A stretch of 30,161 nt of DNA. Origin: a virus. Both the position numbers and the translations under genes were made by a program. The notes below the pieces were generated by a model. That model was not told the origin of the DNA. It worked only from the letters and a program-made list of their open reading frames with translations, and did not search any database. Location of the stretch: the IMG/VR virus record IMGVR_UViG_3300049732_000060, positions 1-30,161 of that record. One strand, given 5' to 3'. Every line of letters begins with the position of its first letter. Positions within the stretch are counted from its first letter, which is position 1. Positions 12,679-20,688 of this stretch are shown in pieces.

Positions 12679-13367
12679 AACTCAAGATGCGGACGTGGGC
12701 CACGCGGTTCAGTGACCTCACTTACACCGGAGACATTCACGCCCGTCTCCCGCCGAACCCGCACGCCCATGATGGGGTGAAGACCGTGATCATCACGGGC
12801 CGGCGCATTGCGCCGGAGTCGCCCAAGGTGCGATGGCCGCATGCGGAGCTGTGGGGCGTGACCCGCTGCAACACGTTCTATTGGCGGGAAACGCTGACCG
12901 ATTGGGACCGCTGGTTCGACGTGCATCCGGTGCAGCCGACCGACTACCACAAGGGCATTCTCGCGAAGCGGCCGGAAGCGTGGGAGTGGTACACCAGGCA
13001 GCGGAGCGGCAGGCCGATCTATCTGCTGGAGCCACATCCCGACGTGCCGGACTCCGTAGCCTTCCCGCGTGCGGAGGTGCAGGCGTTCTTTGACACCTCA
13101 CAGTTCACGGTCAGCGTGGACTGGTTGATCGCGCTCGCCCTAATGGAAGGGTTCCAGCGGATCGTCCTGAACGGCATCGGGACGCGCATGGAGCCGACCT
13201 ACCAGTACGCGCATAAGGGGATTCTCTACTGGATTGGGTTCGCGCGGGGGCGCGGGGTGGAGGTGCTGATCGAAGGCCCGTCGTGTTACGCGGAGCCGGA
13301 GAAGGTCTACGGGTACGAACTTGGGGCTCCGGTGTGGGAGTCGAACGCCACACCAGTGGCCGTGTAG
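12675..13367 (+). CDS. Phage protein with a Rossmann-like fold, second paralogue
   Basis: A 230-residue protein from ATG 12675, overlapping the first paralogue's stop. It shares in order the strand-plus-Gly/Arg turn (Val-Ile-Ile-Thr-Gly-Arg), Trp-Phe-Asp-Val-His-Pro, Ile-Tyr-Leu-Leu-Glu-Pro-His, Val-Asp-Trp-Leu-Ile-Ala-Leu-Ala-Leu-Met-Glu-Gly, Trp-Ile-Gly-Phe-Ala-Arg-Gly-Arg-Gly-Val and Lys-Val-Tyr-Gly-Tyr-Glu. It lacks the long C-terminal tail of the first copy. The similarity is visible by eye and indicates an old tandem duplication. Function unknown, as for the first copy. Confidence 0.65.
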   Translation: MKLKMRTWATRFSDLTYTGDIHARLPPNPHAHDGVKTVIITGRRIAPESPKVRWPHAELWGVTRCNTFYWRETLTDWDRWFDVHPVQPTDYHKGILAKRPEAWEWYTRQRSGRPIYLLEPHPDVPDSVAFPRAEVQAFFDTSQFTVSVDWLIALALMEGFQRIVLNGIGTRMEPTYQYAHKGILYWIGFARGRGVEVLIEGPSCYAEPEKVYGYELGAPVWESNATPVAV

Positions 13368-13375
13368 GAGAACAG

Positions 13376-13966
13376 ATGGCGAGAGAGAAAGAGTCAACGG
13401 AATCGGCACCGATGGTGGACCTGCAACAGATGGTGATGGACCTGCAAGCGCAGATTCAGGCGTTGCAGCAGCAGCAGGCACAGGCACCGGGCGGGCAGTG
13501 GATGCAGGCGTTCATGGAGCGCATGGTGGCGCTGCAGGAACAGCAGGCCACAGCGATGCAGGACCAGCGCAAGGCGCTCGAGGAGCAGTCGGCGCGGACG
13601 CTGCCGAAGGAGAACCCGAACTACGTCGCGCAGAGCATCTTCCTGAAGCCGAGTGGGGAGCCGTGGGCGGCGGATCTGAAGTGCGACATCTACCTGAACT
13701 CGATCAGGCTGAATCGCACGCCGCTGACGAAGGCGGAAGTGGACGCACTGAACACGCTCGTGGGCATTGACAAGGCGCGGATCCGGAAGGTGGACGGCTC
13801 CGATGTCCTCGGGTCGGTCACGCCCCGTGAGGACGCCTTGGGGCGCATCGACCGGCTCACGATGACGTTGCCGATGAAGAAGGACGACAACCCGCAGCAC
13901 TACCCGGCACTGGATGTCATTGCGCAGCAGTTCGCGGCACAGGCGGCGGCACTCGTCTCGGTCTAA
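13376..13966 (+). CDS. Gln-rich coiled-coil phage protein
   Basis: A 196-residue protein. ATG 13376 follows an AGGAG site by 5 bases, so it is preferred over the longer frame from 13283. Residues about 14-77 are Gln/Met/Leu/Ala-rich with heptad-like spacing (Leu-Gln-Gln-Met-Val-Met-Asp-Leu-Gln-Ala-Gln-Ile), suggesting a coiled coil. The C-terminal domain carries Leu-Thr-Lys-Ala-Glu-Val-Asp-Ala-Leu-Asn and Lys-Ala-Arg-Ile-Arg-Lys-Val, then an amphipathic Ala-rich end. It lies between head proteins and the neck-type protein, so it may be a minor structural or assembly factor. No named family recognised. Confidence 0.6.
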   Translation: MAREKESTESAPMVDLQQMVMDLQAQIQALQQQQAQAPGGQWMQAFMERMVALQEQQATAMQDQRKALEEQSARTLPKENPNYVAQSIFLKPSGEPWAADLKCDIYLNSIRLNRTPLTKAEVDALNTLVGIDKARIRKVDGSDVLGSVTPREDALGRIDRLTMTLPMKKDDNPQHYPALDVIAQQFAAQAAALVSV

Positions 13967-13969
13967 CCC

Positions 13970-14935
13970 GTGAACCTGCTCGATCTGCGGAAGCGGCTGG
14001 CGCGGCGGCGCAACGTGGACGACAGTTCGCCGCCGACCGCATTCGTCTCGCTGAGCAACGACCTCTTCAACGAGGCGCACCGGACGATTCTGCGGAAGCC
14101 GGGGATGGCCTCGTTGCGGTATGCGTTGGTGACGTTTCCCTCCGTCGCGAGCACGCAGCAGTACTGCCTGCCCACGCAGGGGGTGGCGCGGATTAATCGC
14201 ATCTGGGAGACGACGAACGACATCAAGTTGCAGTACCGCACGATGGACTGGCTGCGGACGCAAGACCCCGATCCCATCACGGGGACACCCTGCTACTGGA
14301 TTCCTACGGGGTTCTCGGAAGTCCACACGCAACCGTCTGATGCGTCCTCGGTGTTCGTGGACTCCACAGCGGCGGGTGACACGGGCACCGCCTACGTGGA
14401 AGGCATCACGACGGGCGGGTATTACCAGAGCAAGTCCGTGACGATGACCGGCACGACAGCCGTCAACATCTCTACGGCGGTGACGGACTGGGTGCAGATC
14501 ACCAAGTTCTATCTCTCCACGGCGGCGGTGGGCACCGTGACGTTGCACGAGGACGCGAGCGGCGGCACGGAGTTGTCGAAGATTGCCATCGGGGACGTGC
14601 GGGCGCAGTTCCTGCGGTTCCTCCTGTACCCCACGCCGGCTGCGGCGGTGACGTACTCCTGCGACATCACGCGGGCCATTCCCGATATGAGCAACACCAC
14701 GGACGAGCCGTTGTTGCCGGAGGACTTCCACAACCTCCTGGTGGACATGGCGGAACTGCGGCTGACGAAGAAGGCGGATGACCCCTCGCGCTACGCGATG
14801 CTGACCCGAGAGGTCGCAGACGCCACGCGCGATCTGGTGACGTGGGTGGGGAACCATCCGGACTACTCGCCGCAGTGGGTGCAGGACGAACCGGAACGGT
14901 CGGCGCTGGGCGCGTGGTATCCGGACGGGAGCTGA
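13970..14935 (+). CDS. Neck or head-tail adaptor-like structural protein
   Basis: A 321-residue protein starting at GTG 13970, four bases past the previous stop. The N-terminal 90 residues (Leu-Leu-Asp-Leu-Arg-Lys-Arg-Leu-Ala-Arg-Arg, then Phe-Asn-Glu-Ala-His-Arg-Thr-Ile, then Tyr-Cys-Leu-Pro ... Arg-Ile-Asn-Arg-Ile) match the general pattern of podovirus head-completion/adaptor proteins: a helix, then a hydrophobic Tyr-x-Leu-Pro strand. The middle is beta-rich (Thr/Ser/Val/Gly). The C terminus returns to helix (Leu-Leu-Val-Asp-Met-Ala-Glu-Leu-Arg-Leu). It probably sits between portal and tail. Its TGA overlaps the next ATG. Confidence 0.6.
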   Translation: MNLLDLRKRLARRRNVDDSSPPTAFVSLSNDLFNEAHRTILRKPGMASLRYALVTFPSVASTQQYCLPTQGVARINRIWETTNDIKLQYRTMDWLRTQDPDPITGTPCYWIPTGFSEVHTQPSDASSVFVDSTAAGDTGTAYVEGITTGGYYQSKSVTMTGTTAVNISTAVTDWVQITKFYLSTAAVGTVTLHEDASGGTELSKIAIGDVRAQFLRFLLYPTPAAAVTYSCDITRAIPDMSNTTDEPLLPEDFHNLLVDMAELRLTKKADDPSRYAMLTREVADATRDLVTWVGNHPDYSPQWVQDEPERSALGAWYPDGS

Positions 14936-15537
14936 TGAGTCAAGCCAAGGGCGGGCGGATGGTGTTCACTGGCATTCGTGGCCGGGACGGGGGCAGTGTC
15001 TCCACGATCAACTCACCAGACTGGCTCGCGGCGGAAGTCCTCAATGTGGAGTTGGACGGCACGTGCTTCGGGCGGCGTCGGGCCGGCCATATTGCCATCT
15101 CCACCAACAACAGTTTCCAAGGTGGCGGCACGATGGCCGCGATCCTCGTCCATGTCCCGGCTGGGGATTACAGCGTCACGCAAATCTTCGGCATCTCGTT
15201 CGATACCTCGGCCATCAATCGCCTGCCGGTGAACTCCCCGACGTGGGCGAACCTGACGTTGAAGGACGCGGCCTCGAGTGGGGCGGATGCGAGTTACGAC
15301 GCCGCAGGGTGTTCGTTCAACAGCAAGTTCCACATTCTGTACAACACGGCGGTGGATCGGTCGCATGTCATCGTGGACGGTGAGACGACGGTGCGGCGGC
15401 TGGGACTCGCCACGTCTGCCGCGCCCACGGTGGCGGATACGGGGTCCGGATCCTACACGGCCACCCAGCGGTGGTATCAACAGTCGTATCGCATCAAGAG
15501 TGGCTCGACGGTCCTCGCGGAAGGGGAACGCTCCTAG
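14935..15537 (+). CDS. N-terminal part of a tail-hub-like protein, ended by an in-frame amber codon
   Basis: A 200-residue frame from ATG 14935 that stops at TAG 15535-15537. It begins with Gly-Ile-Arg-Gly-Arg-Asp-Gly-Gly and then Asn-Val-Glu-Leu-Asp-Gly and Arg-Arg-Arg-Ala-Gly-His, a pattern frequent at the start of beta-propeller-like tail hub proteins. The end, Leu-Ala-Glu-Gly-Glu-Arg-Ser, runs without any frame change into the following gene: codons after TAG read Ser-Val-Ala-Phe-Thr-Pro-Ser-Gly, exactly where homologous full-length proteins continue, as I recall the family. The two pieces are thus probably one protein of about 651 residues broken by a single stop. Readthrough, suppression, mutation or assembly error are all possible. 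Confidence 0.75.
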   Translation: MSQAKGGRMVFTGIRGRDGGSVSTINSPDWLAAEVLNVELDGTCFGRRRAGHIAISTNNSFQGGGTMAAILVHVPAGDYSVTQIFGISFDTSAINRLPVNSPTWANLTLKDAASSGADASYDAAGCSFNSKFHILYNTAVDRSHVIVDGETTVRRLGLATSAAPTVADTGSGSYTATQRWYQQSYRIKSGSTVLAEGERS

Positions 15538-15540
15538 TCG

Positions 15541-16890
15541 GTGGCGTTCACGCCGTCCGGGTCAGGTACGGCCGCGCAGGTGACGAAGGGCACGGCGCTG
15601 AGCGAGGGCGAAACCCATTGGGTGCTCTGGGCGAGCGCGGATAGCACGTCCGGGCCGTTCTACGAGATTGCCGAGACTGCGGTGGGCACGACCACGTACG
15701 ACGACAGTGCCGCCCCGTCCACGTATTCCGCGAGCACGTCCGGGGTGGCGAAACTCGCCGGCACCTTTTCGACGCTCCCCTCCACAAAGTTCTGCGTCAC
15801 CGTCGATAACAAGGTGCTCTTTGCGGGGGCGTACGAGTCGGGTGTGAACGCCTCGCGTGTGTGGATGACGCCGACGCTCGGGTCATTGGGGCGCGGGGAT
15901 GACGAGCGGTATCTCAACACGACGGAGGTCAAGGGCTACATCGACGTCGAAGAAGGCAACGGCGGCATCATTACCGCCCTCGCGATTCTCGCCGGTCAAG
16001 CCATCGTCTTCAAGGAACGGCAGATCTGGCGATTCGTCGCGACCGGGGATCCGGTGGCCCCCTTCACCCCGCGGAACATCTCCCGCAGTGTCGGGTGCAT
16101 CAACCACCGCACGGTGGCAGCGGGCGTGGATGACCTCGGGAATCCCTGCCTCTATTTCGCGGCACAGGACGGTCCCTATCGCCTCGGTGTGAACGGACTG
16201 GAGTATCTCGGGTTCGACGTCGAAGACGTGTGGGCCACGCGCTCGAGCAACACGGCGTTCGGGGTGTTCTACGGGCAGAAGCATCAGTACTACCTCGCCA
16301 TCGCGAGCACGTCTGGCAACTATGTGCGCTTGCGGTTCAATCGCAAACTCGGGCGGGTCGTTGACGGCGTCATTCGTGGTGGCTGGATGAAAGATTCTGG
16401 CACGACGCTGTTGCAGTTCCAGCGCGGGATGGCGTTGGTGCCGTATTCACCGGGCCTCACCGGGGAACAGACGTATGTCCCTCGCCCGCATGTGCTGGAT
16501 ACCTCTGGGGTGGTGCATCGCGCGGATGACATCTACGACGACAACGGCACCGCCTATTCGGCGTATGTGGAGACCGTGCCGCAACTCCCTGCGGGTCCGC
16601 TGGTGAAGTTCACCACGGGCGTGCCGGGGGTGATTGCGTATACGGACACCAGCACGCAGACCCTGACGGTCAGCCAGCGCAAGAACTACAACACGTCGTC
16701 CAGTGACGTCACGGTGTCGTTGAATACCACCCGTCGGCATCTGCGCGTGGAGGAGGGCGGCATTCCTGGCGCTGGTGACATGGACGCCATTGCCTTCCGG
16801 GTGGGGGATACCGGCGTCACCGACAACACGTGGACGGTGGATGCCCTTGTGGTGCCGTGGAGTCCGCAGGAGGCGCTGACGGATCTATGA
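15541..16890 (+). CDS. C-terminal part of the tail-hub-like protein, after the amber codon
   Basis: A 449-residue frame that could start at GTG 15541, but no Shine-Dalgarno site is visible and the GTG is only two codons after the amber stop in the same frame. It begins Phe-Thr-Pro-Ser-Gly-Ser-Gly, then Glu-Gly-Glu-Thr-His-Trp-Val-Leu-Trp-Ala-Ser-Ala-Asp, then Tyr-Glu-Ile-Ala-Glu-Thr-Ala-Val-Gly-Thr-Thr-Thr-Tyr-Asp, motifs of the middle of phage tail-hub/stopper-type proteins. Later repeated short beta motifs (Val-Gly-Cys-Ile-Asn-His-Arg, Ala-Gln-Asp-Gly-Pro-Tyr-Arg-Leu-Gly) suggest a propeller fold. It would seal the portal channel and join the tail. Its ATGA junction leads into the next gene. 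Confidence 0.75.
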   Translation: MAFTPSGSGTAAQVTKGTALSEGETHWVLWASADSTSGPFYEIAETAVGTTTYDDSAAPSTYSASTSGVAKLAGTFSTLPSTKFCVTVDNKVLFAGAYESGVNASRVWMTPTLGSLGRGDDERYLNTTEVKGYIDVEEGNGGIITALAILAGQAIVFKERQIWRFVATGDPVAPFTPRNISRSVGCINHRTVAAGVDDLGNPCLYFAAQDGPYRLGVNGLEYLGFDVEDVWATRSSNTAFGVFYGQKHQYYLAIASTSGNYVRLRFNRKLGRVVDGVIRGGWMKDSGTTLLQFQRGMALVPYSPGLTGEQTYVPRPHVLDTSGVVHRADDIYDDNGTAYSAYVETVPQLPAGPLVKFTTGVPGVIAYTDTSTQTLTVSQRKNYNTSSSDVTVSLNTTRRHLRVEEGGIPGAGDMDAIAFRVGDTGVTDNTWTVDALVVPWSPQEALTDL

Positions 16891-17402
16891 GTGCCATCAT
16901 CGGCGCCCCGAATCGTGAACGGTACACCGGCCCGTTGGAGTTCATCGGGCAGGACTTGGACGAGATCACGGCGGCGATCCGAGCCATGACGCCTCCCCGG
17001 TGGACGTCGATTCCGTTCCTCGCGACGAACTTCACCGGCCTGACCACGATGATCTGGACGGTGGTGGCGGGTGATGTGGAAACGCTCGGCTACGTCCGGA
17101 ATGGCTCGACGGTGATTCTGGCGTTCACCATCAATACGACGACGGTGGCCGGGACGCCGACGAACCGACTCCGCATCAAACTGCCAGCCGAACTCGTGCC
17201 CGCACGGACCATCCGGCAGCCGTGTCAACTCTTCGACAACAGCAGTACGGGTGTGGCGGGAGTCGCGATTGTGACGGCGGTGGGGTCTGGGTCAGCGAAC
17301 GTGCCCTACCTCCTGATCGGGCGCGTGGACAACGGGAACTTCACGGCGTCGTCGCGGAACACGTATGCCTTGGGCCAAATCATCTTTGAGGTGGTGCAGT
17401 AA
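16887..17402 (+). CDS. Small beta-rich tail or fibre-like protein
   Basis: A 171-residue protein from ATG 16887 (ATGA with the hub gene); the longer frame from 16830 only shadows it. The first 40 residues are a linker with Gly-Gln-Asp-Leu-Asp-Glu-Ile. After that, alternating hydrophobic strands (Gly-Ser-Thr-Val-Ile-Leu-Ala-Phe-Thr-Ile, Asn-Arg-Leu-Arg-Ile-Lys-Leu-Pro, Tyr-Leu-Leu-Ile-Gly-Arg-Val-Asp-Asn-Gly-Asn-Phe-Thr) resemble a jelly-roll C-terminal module found at the tips of phage fibres and on some minor virion proteins. Its stop overlaps the next start (TAATG). Confidence 0.6.
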   Translation: MSAIIGAPNRERYTGPLEFIGQDLDEITAAIRAMTPPRWTSIPFLATNFTGLTTMIWTVVAGDVETLGYVRNGSTVILAFTINTTTVAGTPTNRLRIKLPAELVPARTIRQPCQLFDNSSTGVAGVAIVTAVGSGSANVPYLLIGRVDNGNFTASSRNTYALGQIIFEVVQ

Positions 17403-18766
17403 TGGCGATTACCGATCCCGCCCTCCAGCAAGCCTACAGCCAGCGAGCCCGTGCCGCAGGCGTACCCAAGGAATACGAGGACTTCTTCCTGCGTGGTGAT
17501 CCAAACGACTACCACCGGATCGAAAGCACCTGGAACGCCAGCGGGAAGGACCAGTGGGCGCAGGATGCCGCCGGCAAGTGGTCACTGCGGCCTGAGTTCG
17601 ACAAGCCGATGGACCCCACGGCGCTCGCGAATCAGCGGGCACAGGGGTACGGCGGGGCACCAACGCAGTACAACGCGATTGACCCACGCACGGTGAAGGG
17701 CGTCAACCTCGGCGCGTTGGGTGGTGACACGGCGAGCAACTTCGGGATCGACAACTCCCCAACGGGTGACAGCGGCATCAAGCCGGGAACCACCAACTAC
17801 GCGAACGGACGCGCTATCGCGAGTGGCGGGTTCAATCCCTCCCAGTTTGGGTATCAGGGCCAGCAGGGCGGATTCGGCTCCCACCAAAACGGCGGGTATG
17901 GGGCAGGCTTCCCGGGCGGCGGGGCACTGGGCGGGGCACTTGGGAACATGGGCGACCCGTCCCAGTTCGGCGGATTCGGCGGCGGTGTGCCCGGGCAGTC
18001 AGGGCCATACGGCGGCATCAATCCTGGTGGGGGGAATCCTCCAGCCGCACAGTCACAGAACCCGAACATCCCGCCCGCCTTGCAGCAGTTGATCGACCAG
18101 GCGCAGGCGAATCAGACGCGCCAGCAGGACCAGCGCACCCAACTCAATCAGGTGCTCATGGGCCAGTTGGGCGCACTCGGGACACCCGTCAGTGCCAACG
18201 ATGCCACGCTGAAGCCGATGCTCGATCAGGGCCGCTTGTCCTCACAGCGCGAAGCAGACAAGGCGCGAGCCCTCGCCGCTGAACGCCGTTCGGCGCAGGG
18301 GCTCGGTGACTCCGGGGCGATGGAGACCGACATCCGCGGCATTGACGAGCAGCGCGCGGAGAACAATCTGGCGAACGAATCCTCGGTGCTCTACAACGAG
18401 ATGAACAATCGTCGGAACTCGTTGCAGAACCTGCTGGGGATGGCGGTCGGATCCAATGACGCGCAAGCCGCCCAGCTCGCGGCCACACAACTCGGGGCCA
18501 TCGGGCAGCAGATGCAGGGGAACCAGTTTGGCCAGAGCCTCGCGAACAACCAGAACCAGTTCGGGCAAAACCTCGCGTTCAACTACGCGGGGTTGGGACA
18601 GAACAACAACCAGTTCAACGCGGCGCAGCAGAACGCGATGAACCAGTTCTTTGCAGGGCTGAATCAGAACCAGGGCCAGTTTCAGGACAGCATGGGGCTG
18701 AACTGGGCGCAGTTGCAACAGAGCGGGAACTTGCAGGCGCTGATGGCGCTCCTTGGGGTGCTCTGA
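17402..18766 (+). CDS. Gly/Asn/Gln-rich probable ejection (internal virion) protein
   Basis: A 454-residue protein. Residues 1-75 form a short folded region with Tyr-Glu-Asp-Phe-Phe-Leu-Arg-Gly. Residues about 135-220 are extremely Gly/Pro/Gln-rich (repeated Gly-Gly-Phe-Gly type), likely disordered. Then a long Gln/Asn/Ala helix series follows, with repeated Asn-Gln-Asn-Gln-Phe-Gly-Gln, ending in Leu-Met-Ala-Leu-Leu-Gly-Val-Leu. Such low-complexity, helical proteins in the cluster after the hub genes are typical of internal virion proteins that are ejected with DNA and form the channel across the cell envelope in short-tailed phages. Function is inferred from composition and position. Stop and next ATG share one base. 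Confidence 0.6.
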   Translation: MAITDPALQQAYSQRARAAGVPKEYEDFFLRGDPNDYHRIESTWNASGKDQWAQDAAGKWSLRPEFDKPMDPTALANQRAQGYGGAPTQYNAIDPRTVKGVNLGALGGDTASNFGIDNSPTGDSGIKPGTTNYANGRAIASGGFNPSQFGYQGQQGGFGSHQNGGYGAGFPGGGALGGALGNMGDPSQFGGFGGGVPGQSGPYGGINPGGGNPPAAQSQNPNIPPALQQLIDQAQANQTRQQDQRTQLNQVLMGQLGALGTPVSANDATLKPMLDQGRLSSQREADKARALAAERRSAQGLGDSGAMETDIRGIDEQRAENNLANESSVLYNEMNNRRNSLQNLLGMAVGSNDAQAAQLAATQLGAIGQQMQGNQFGQSLANNQNQFGQNLAFNYAGLGQNNNQFNAAQQNAMNQFFAGLNQNQGQFQDSMGLNWAQLQQSGNLQALMALLGVL

Positions 18767-19557
18767 TGTCGTTCCTCTCCATTCTCGGCAACATCGGCAA
18801 GGGGCTCATCGGGATGGGCGGCGCGTCCCCCGGCAAGATTGCCGACACGGTCATGGACCGCATCGGCCAGATCGGTGGCGTGGCGTCCGGGGCGGCGAAG
18901 GGGTCTGAAGACTCGCGACTCGCTGAAGCCATGATGGCCATGCAGTACGGCAATCAGGCCCAGACCGGTGCCCGCGATCAGTTCCAGTCGGACCTCGCCT
19001 CCGCACTCGCGCAGTTCAACACCGGCCTCCAAGGCGAGGAAGCGCGATACGGCTCAGACCTCTCTGGCGCACAGTCGAAGTTCAACGCGGACCTCGCCGG
19101 CAGCAATGCGCAGTTCGGCGCGGGGATGCAGGGCTCGCAGTTCGACCGTGAGGGTCAGAGCCGCGAACAGAAGCAGGCCATCCTCTCGTCGCTCCTTGGC
19201 AACATGCAGGATCTGCAACTCACGCCGGGGAATCCCAACATCGCGGCGGCGATGGGCTCGAGCAGTGGCGGGGCTCGCCCCTCTGCCCTGACCGCGAACA
19301 AGGATTCGCTGATGGCGCTCCTCGGGAAAGAGCAAATCAAGGCACCGACCTACAACGCCCCGGAAGCGTTCAAGGCACCGACGCCGTTTCAAGCCCCGGC
19401 ACCCTTCCAAGCACCAACGCCGTATCAGGCACCGAACCTGCCAGAACTCAAAGGGCCGGATGCGCTGGAGAACATCCTGGCTGGTCTCGGGTTGGGCGGC
19501 AACATCCTCGGCGCACTCGGCGGCTTCAAGAAACCTGGGAAGCGAGTGGAGGGCTAA
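18766..19557 (+). CDS. Probable ejection protein with a Pro/Phe/Gln-rich hexapeptide repeat
   Basis: A 263-residue protein. A hydrophobic, amphipathic N terminus (Phe-Leu-Ser-Ile-Leu-Gly-Asn-Ile-Gly-Lys-Gly-Leu-Ile-Gly) is followed by long Gln/Ala/Ser helices with repeated Ala-Gln-Phe and Lys-Phe-Asn-Ala. Residues about 198-221 hold four consecutive 6-residue Ala-Pro-x-x-Phe/Tyr-x units. The end is Gly/Leu-rich (Leu-Gly-Leu-Gly-Gly-Asn-Ile-Leu-Gly-Ala-Leu-Gly-Gly), which may insert into membranes. Both ends thus look membrane-active, as expected of an ejected virion protein. The neighbouring genes on both sides have similar composition. Confidence 0.6.
   Translation: MSFLSILGNIGKGLIGMGGASPGKIADTVMDRIGQIGGVASGAAKGSEDSRLAEAMMAMQYGNQAQTGARDQFQSDLASALAQFNTGLQGEEARYGSDLSGAQSKFNADLAGSNAQFGAGMQGSQFDREGQSREQKQAILSSLLGNMQDLQLTPGNPNIAAAMGSSSGGARPSALTANKDSLMALLGKEQIKAPTYNAPEAFKAPTPFQAPAPFQAPTPYQAPNLPELKGPDALENILAGLGLGGNILGALGGFKKPGKRVEG
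19357..19428 (+). repeat. Four 18-bp in-frame repeats (Ala-Pro-x-x-aromatic-x)
   Basis: Units begin at 19357, 19375, 19393 and 19411 and start GCN-CCN. They encode Ala-Pro-Glu-Ala-Phe-Lys, Ala-Pro-Thr-Pro-Phe-Gln, Ala-Pro-Ala-Pro-Phe-Gln and Ala-Pro-Thr-Pro-Tyr-Gln, differing mostly at third bases. A partial unit with Tyr-Asn precedes at 19342. Confidence 0.75.
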
Positions 19558-20688
19558 ATGAATCTCGCAGGCGCAGCCGCAGGATCCGCAGACGCCCTCC
19601 AGCGCATGTTGGCCGAAGCCTTCGCGCGCAAGATGCAGGAGGAACAGGCCCGCCGTCAGGAAGAAGCCCAGCGCATCCAGCAGGAGCAGTTCAACCGCAC
19701 CATGCGGGACCGGGCGGAAGACCGCGGCCTTGAGGCGATGGATCGCGCGGAACAGAACGCCATCCGCCAACAGGCACTCCAGCGTCAGCAGCAGCAGGAC
19801 GCGATTGCGGCCTCAGACCGGAGCAACGAGCAGGGCACGCGCACCATGCTCGGAGACTTCTTGACCCGTCGTCAGCCCGGGACACCCCTGAACGATGCCG
19901 AACGCGGCACGCTGGAAACGATGGCCGTGACGGACAACATCAAGCTGCCGGAGTCGCTGATGGCGAAGCCGCAGCGGCGACTCGTGACGACACTTGGGAA
20001 GCGCGGCGAGGCGGTGCAACGGCTGGCCTCCGAAGAGGAACTCATTGAAGGCGTGCCGGAGTATCAGGAACCGAAGTCCGGTCCTGCTCCGCGTCAGCCG
20101 AATTTCATCACGCTCGTCAGCCCTGATGGCAAGCAACAGCGGCGCGTGAGTGACGGCGCTGAAGCAAACACGCTGATGGGGCAGGGGTGGCGGATGTATG
20201 ACGCCGTTGCCGCGCGTGCAGGCGTCGGTGAGGGCACGCCAGAGGCCGCGAAGAACGCCGCGGACATCGTGCAAGTGGCGACAGACCTCAAGAATCACCC
20301 GAAATTCAACCGTGTGTTTGGGCCAATCGATACCATGCTGCCGACCTTCCGCAGCGGCACCTCCACGGCGGAAGAGATGCGGAACCGGCTGGAGTCACTG
20401 CTGACGGTGGACAACCTCGATCTGATGAAGGGCGTCCTCTCGGATTCCGACATCAAGATTCTGAAGCAGGCCGGGAGCATGTTGAGCACGCGCATCAATG
20501 AACAAGCGGCCATGAAGGAGATCAACCGCATCATCGAGGCGGCCAGCCGCACCCTCACTGGTGGCGGCAATAGTGGCGGTGGGTCTAACGCCACAGTCAA
20601 GATGAAGGCACCTGACGGCTCGGTTCAGGACGTGCCAGCGGATCAGGTCGATCACTACCGAAGCCTTGGCGCTCAGGTGGTCCAGTAA
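19558..20688 (+). CDS. Gln/Glu/Arg-rich coiled probable ejection protein
   Basis: A 376-residue protein beginning directly after the previous TAA. Residues about 10-85 are a long charged helix (Ala-Arg-Lys-Met-Gln-Glu-Glu-Gln-Ala-Arg-Arg-Gln-Glu-Glu-Ala) suited to a coiled coil. The central part (Asp-Asn-Ile-Lys-Leu-Pro-Glu, then Asn-Phe-Ile-Thr-Leu-Val-Ser-Pro-Asp-Gly) looks folded. A helical block follows with Leu-Glu-Ser-Leu-Leu-Thr-Val-Asp-Asn-Leu-Asp, Leu-Ser-Asp-Ser-Asp-Ile-Lys-Ile-Leu and Ile-Asn-Glu-Gln-Ala-Ala. The end is a Gly/Ser linker plus a small strand domain (Lys-Met-Lys-Ala-Pro-Asp-Gly-Ser-Val ... Val-Asp-His-Tyr-Arg-Ser-Leu-Gly-Ala), a module that recurs at the C termini of phage ejection-type proteins. 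Stop overlaps the next ATG (TAATG). Confidence 0.6.
   Translation: MNLAGAAAGSADALQRMLAEAFARKMQEEQARRQEEAQRIQQEQFNRTMRDRAEDRGLEAMDRAEQNAIRQQALQRQQQQDAIAASDRSNEQGTRTMLGDFLTRRQPGTPLNDAERGTLETMAVTDNIKLPESLMAKPQRRLVTTLGKRGEAVQRLASEEELIEGVPEYQEPKSGPAPRQPNFITLVSPDGKQQRRVSDGAEANTLMGQGWRMYDAVAARAGVGEGTPEAAKNAADIVQVATDLKNHPKFNRVFGPIDTMLPTFRSGTSTAEEMRNRLESLLTVDNLDLMKGVLSDSDIKILKQAGSMLSTRINEQAAMKEINRIIEAASRTLTGGGNSGGGSNATVKMKAPDGSVQDVPADQVDHYRSLGAQVVQ

Noticed and set aside
13394-14857. 487-codon minus-strand frame
   Set aside because: Covers two good plus-strand genes; composition is Arg/His/Val-biased as expected from antisense reading of a GC-rich gene.
15535-15537. General reassignment of TAG as a sense codon
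   Set aside because: The coat gene (11249-11251), the paralogue ending at 13367, the gene ending at 7372 and the RHH gene all end naturally in TAG.
17824-17850. tRNA T-arm-like string
   Set aside because: It lies in a coding region, the flanking stem does not pair well and no acceptor or anticodon arms are visible.
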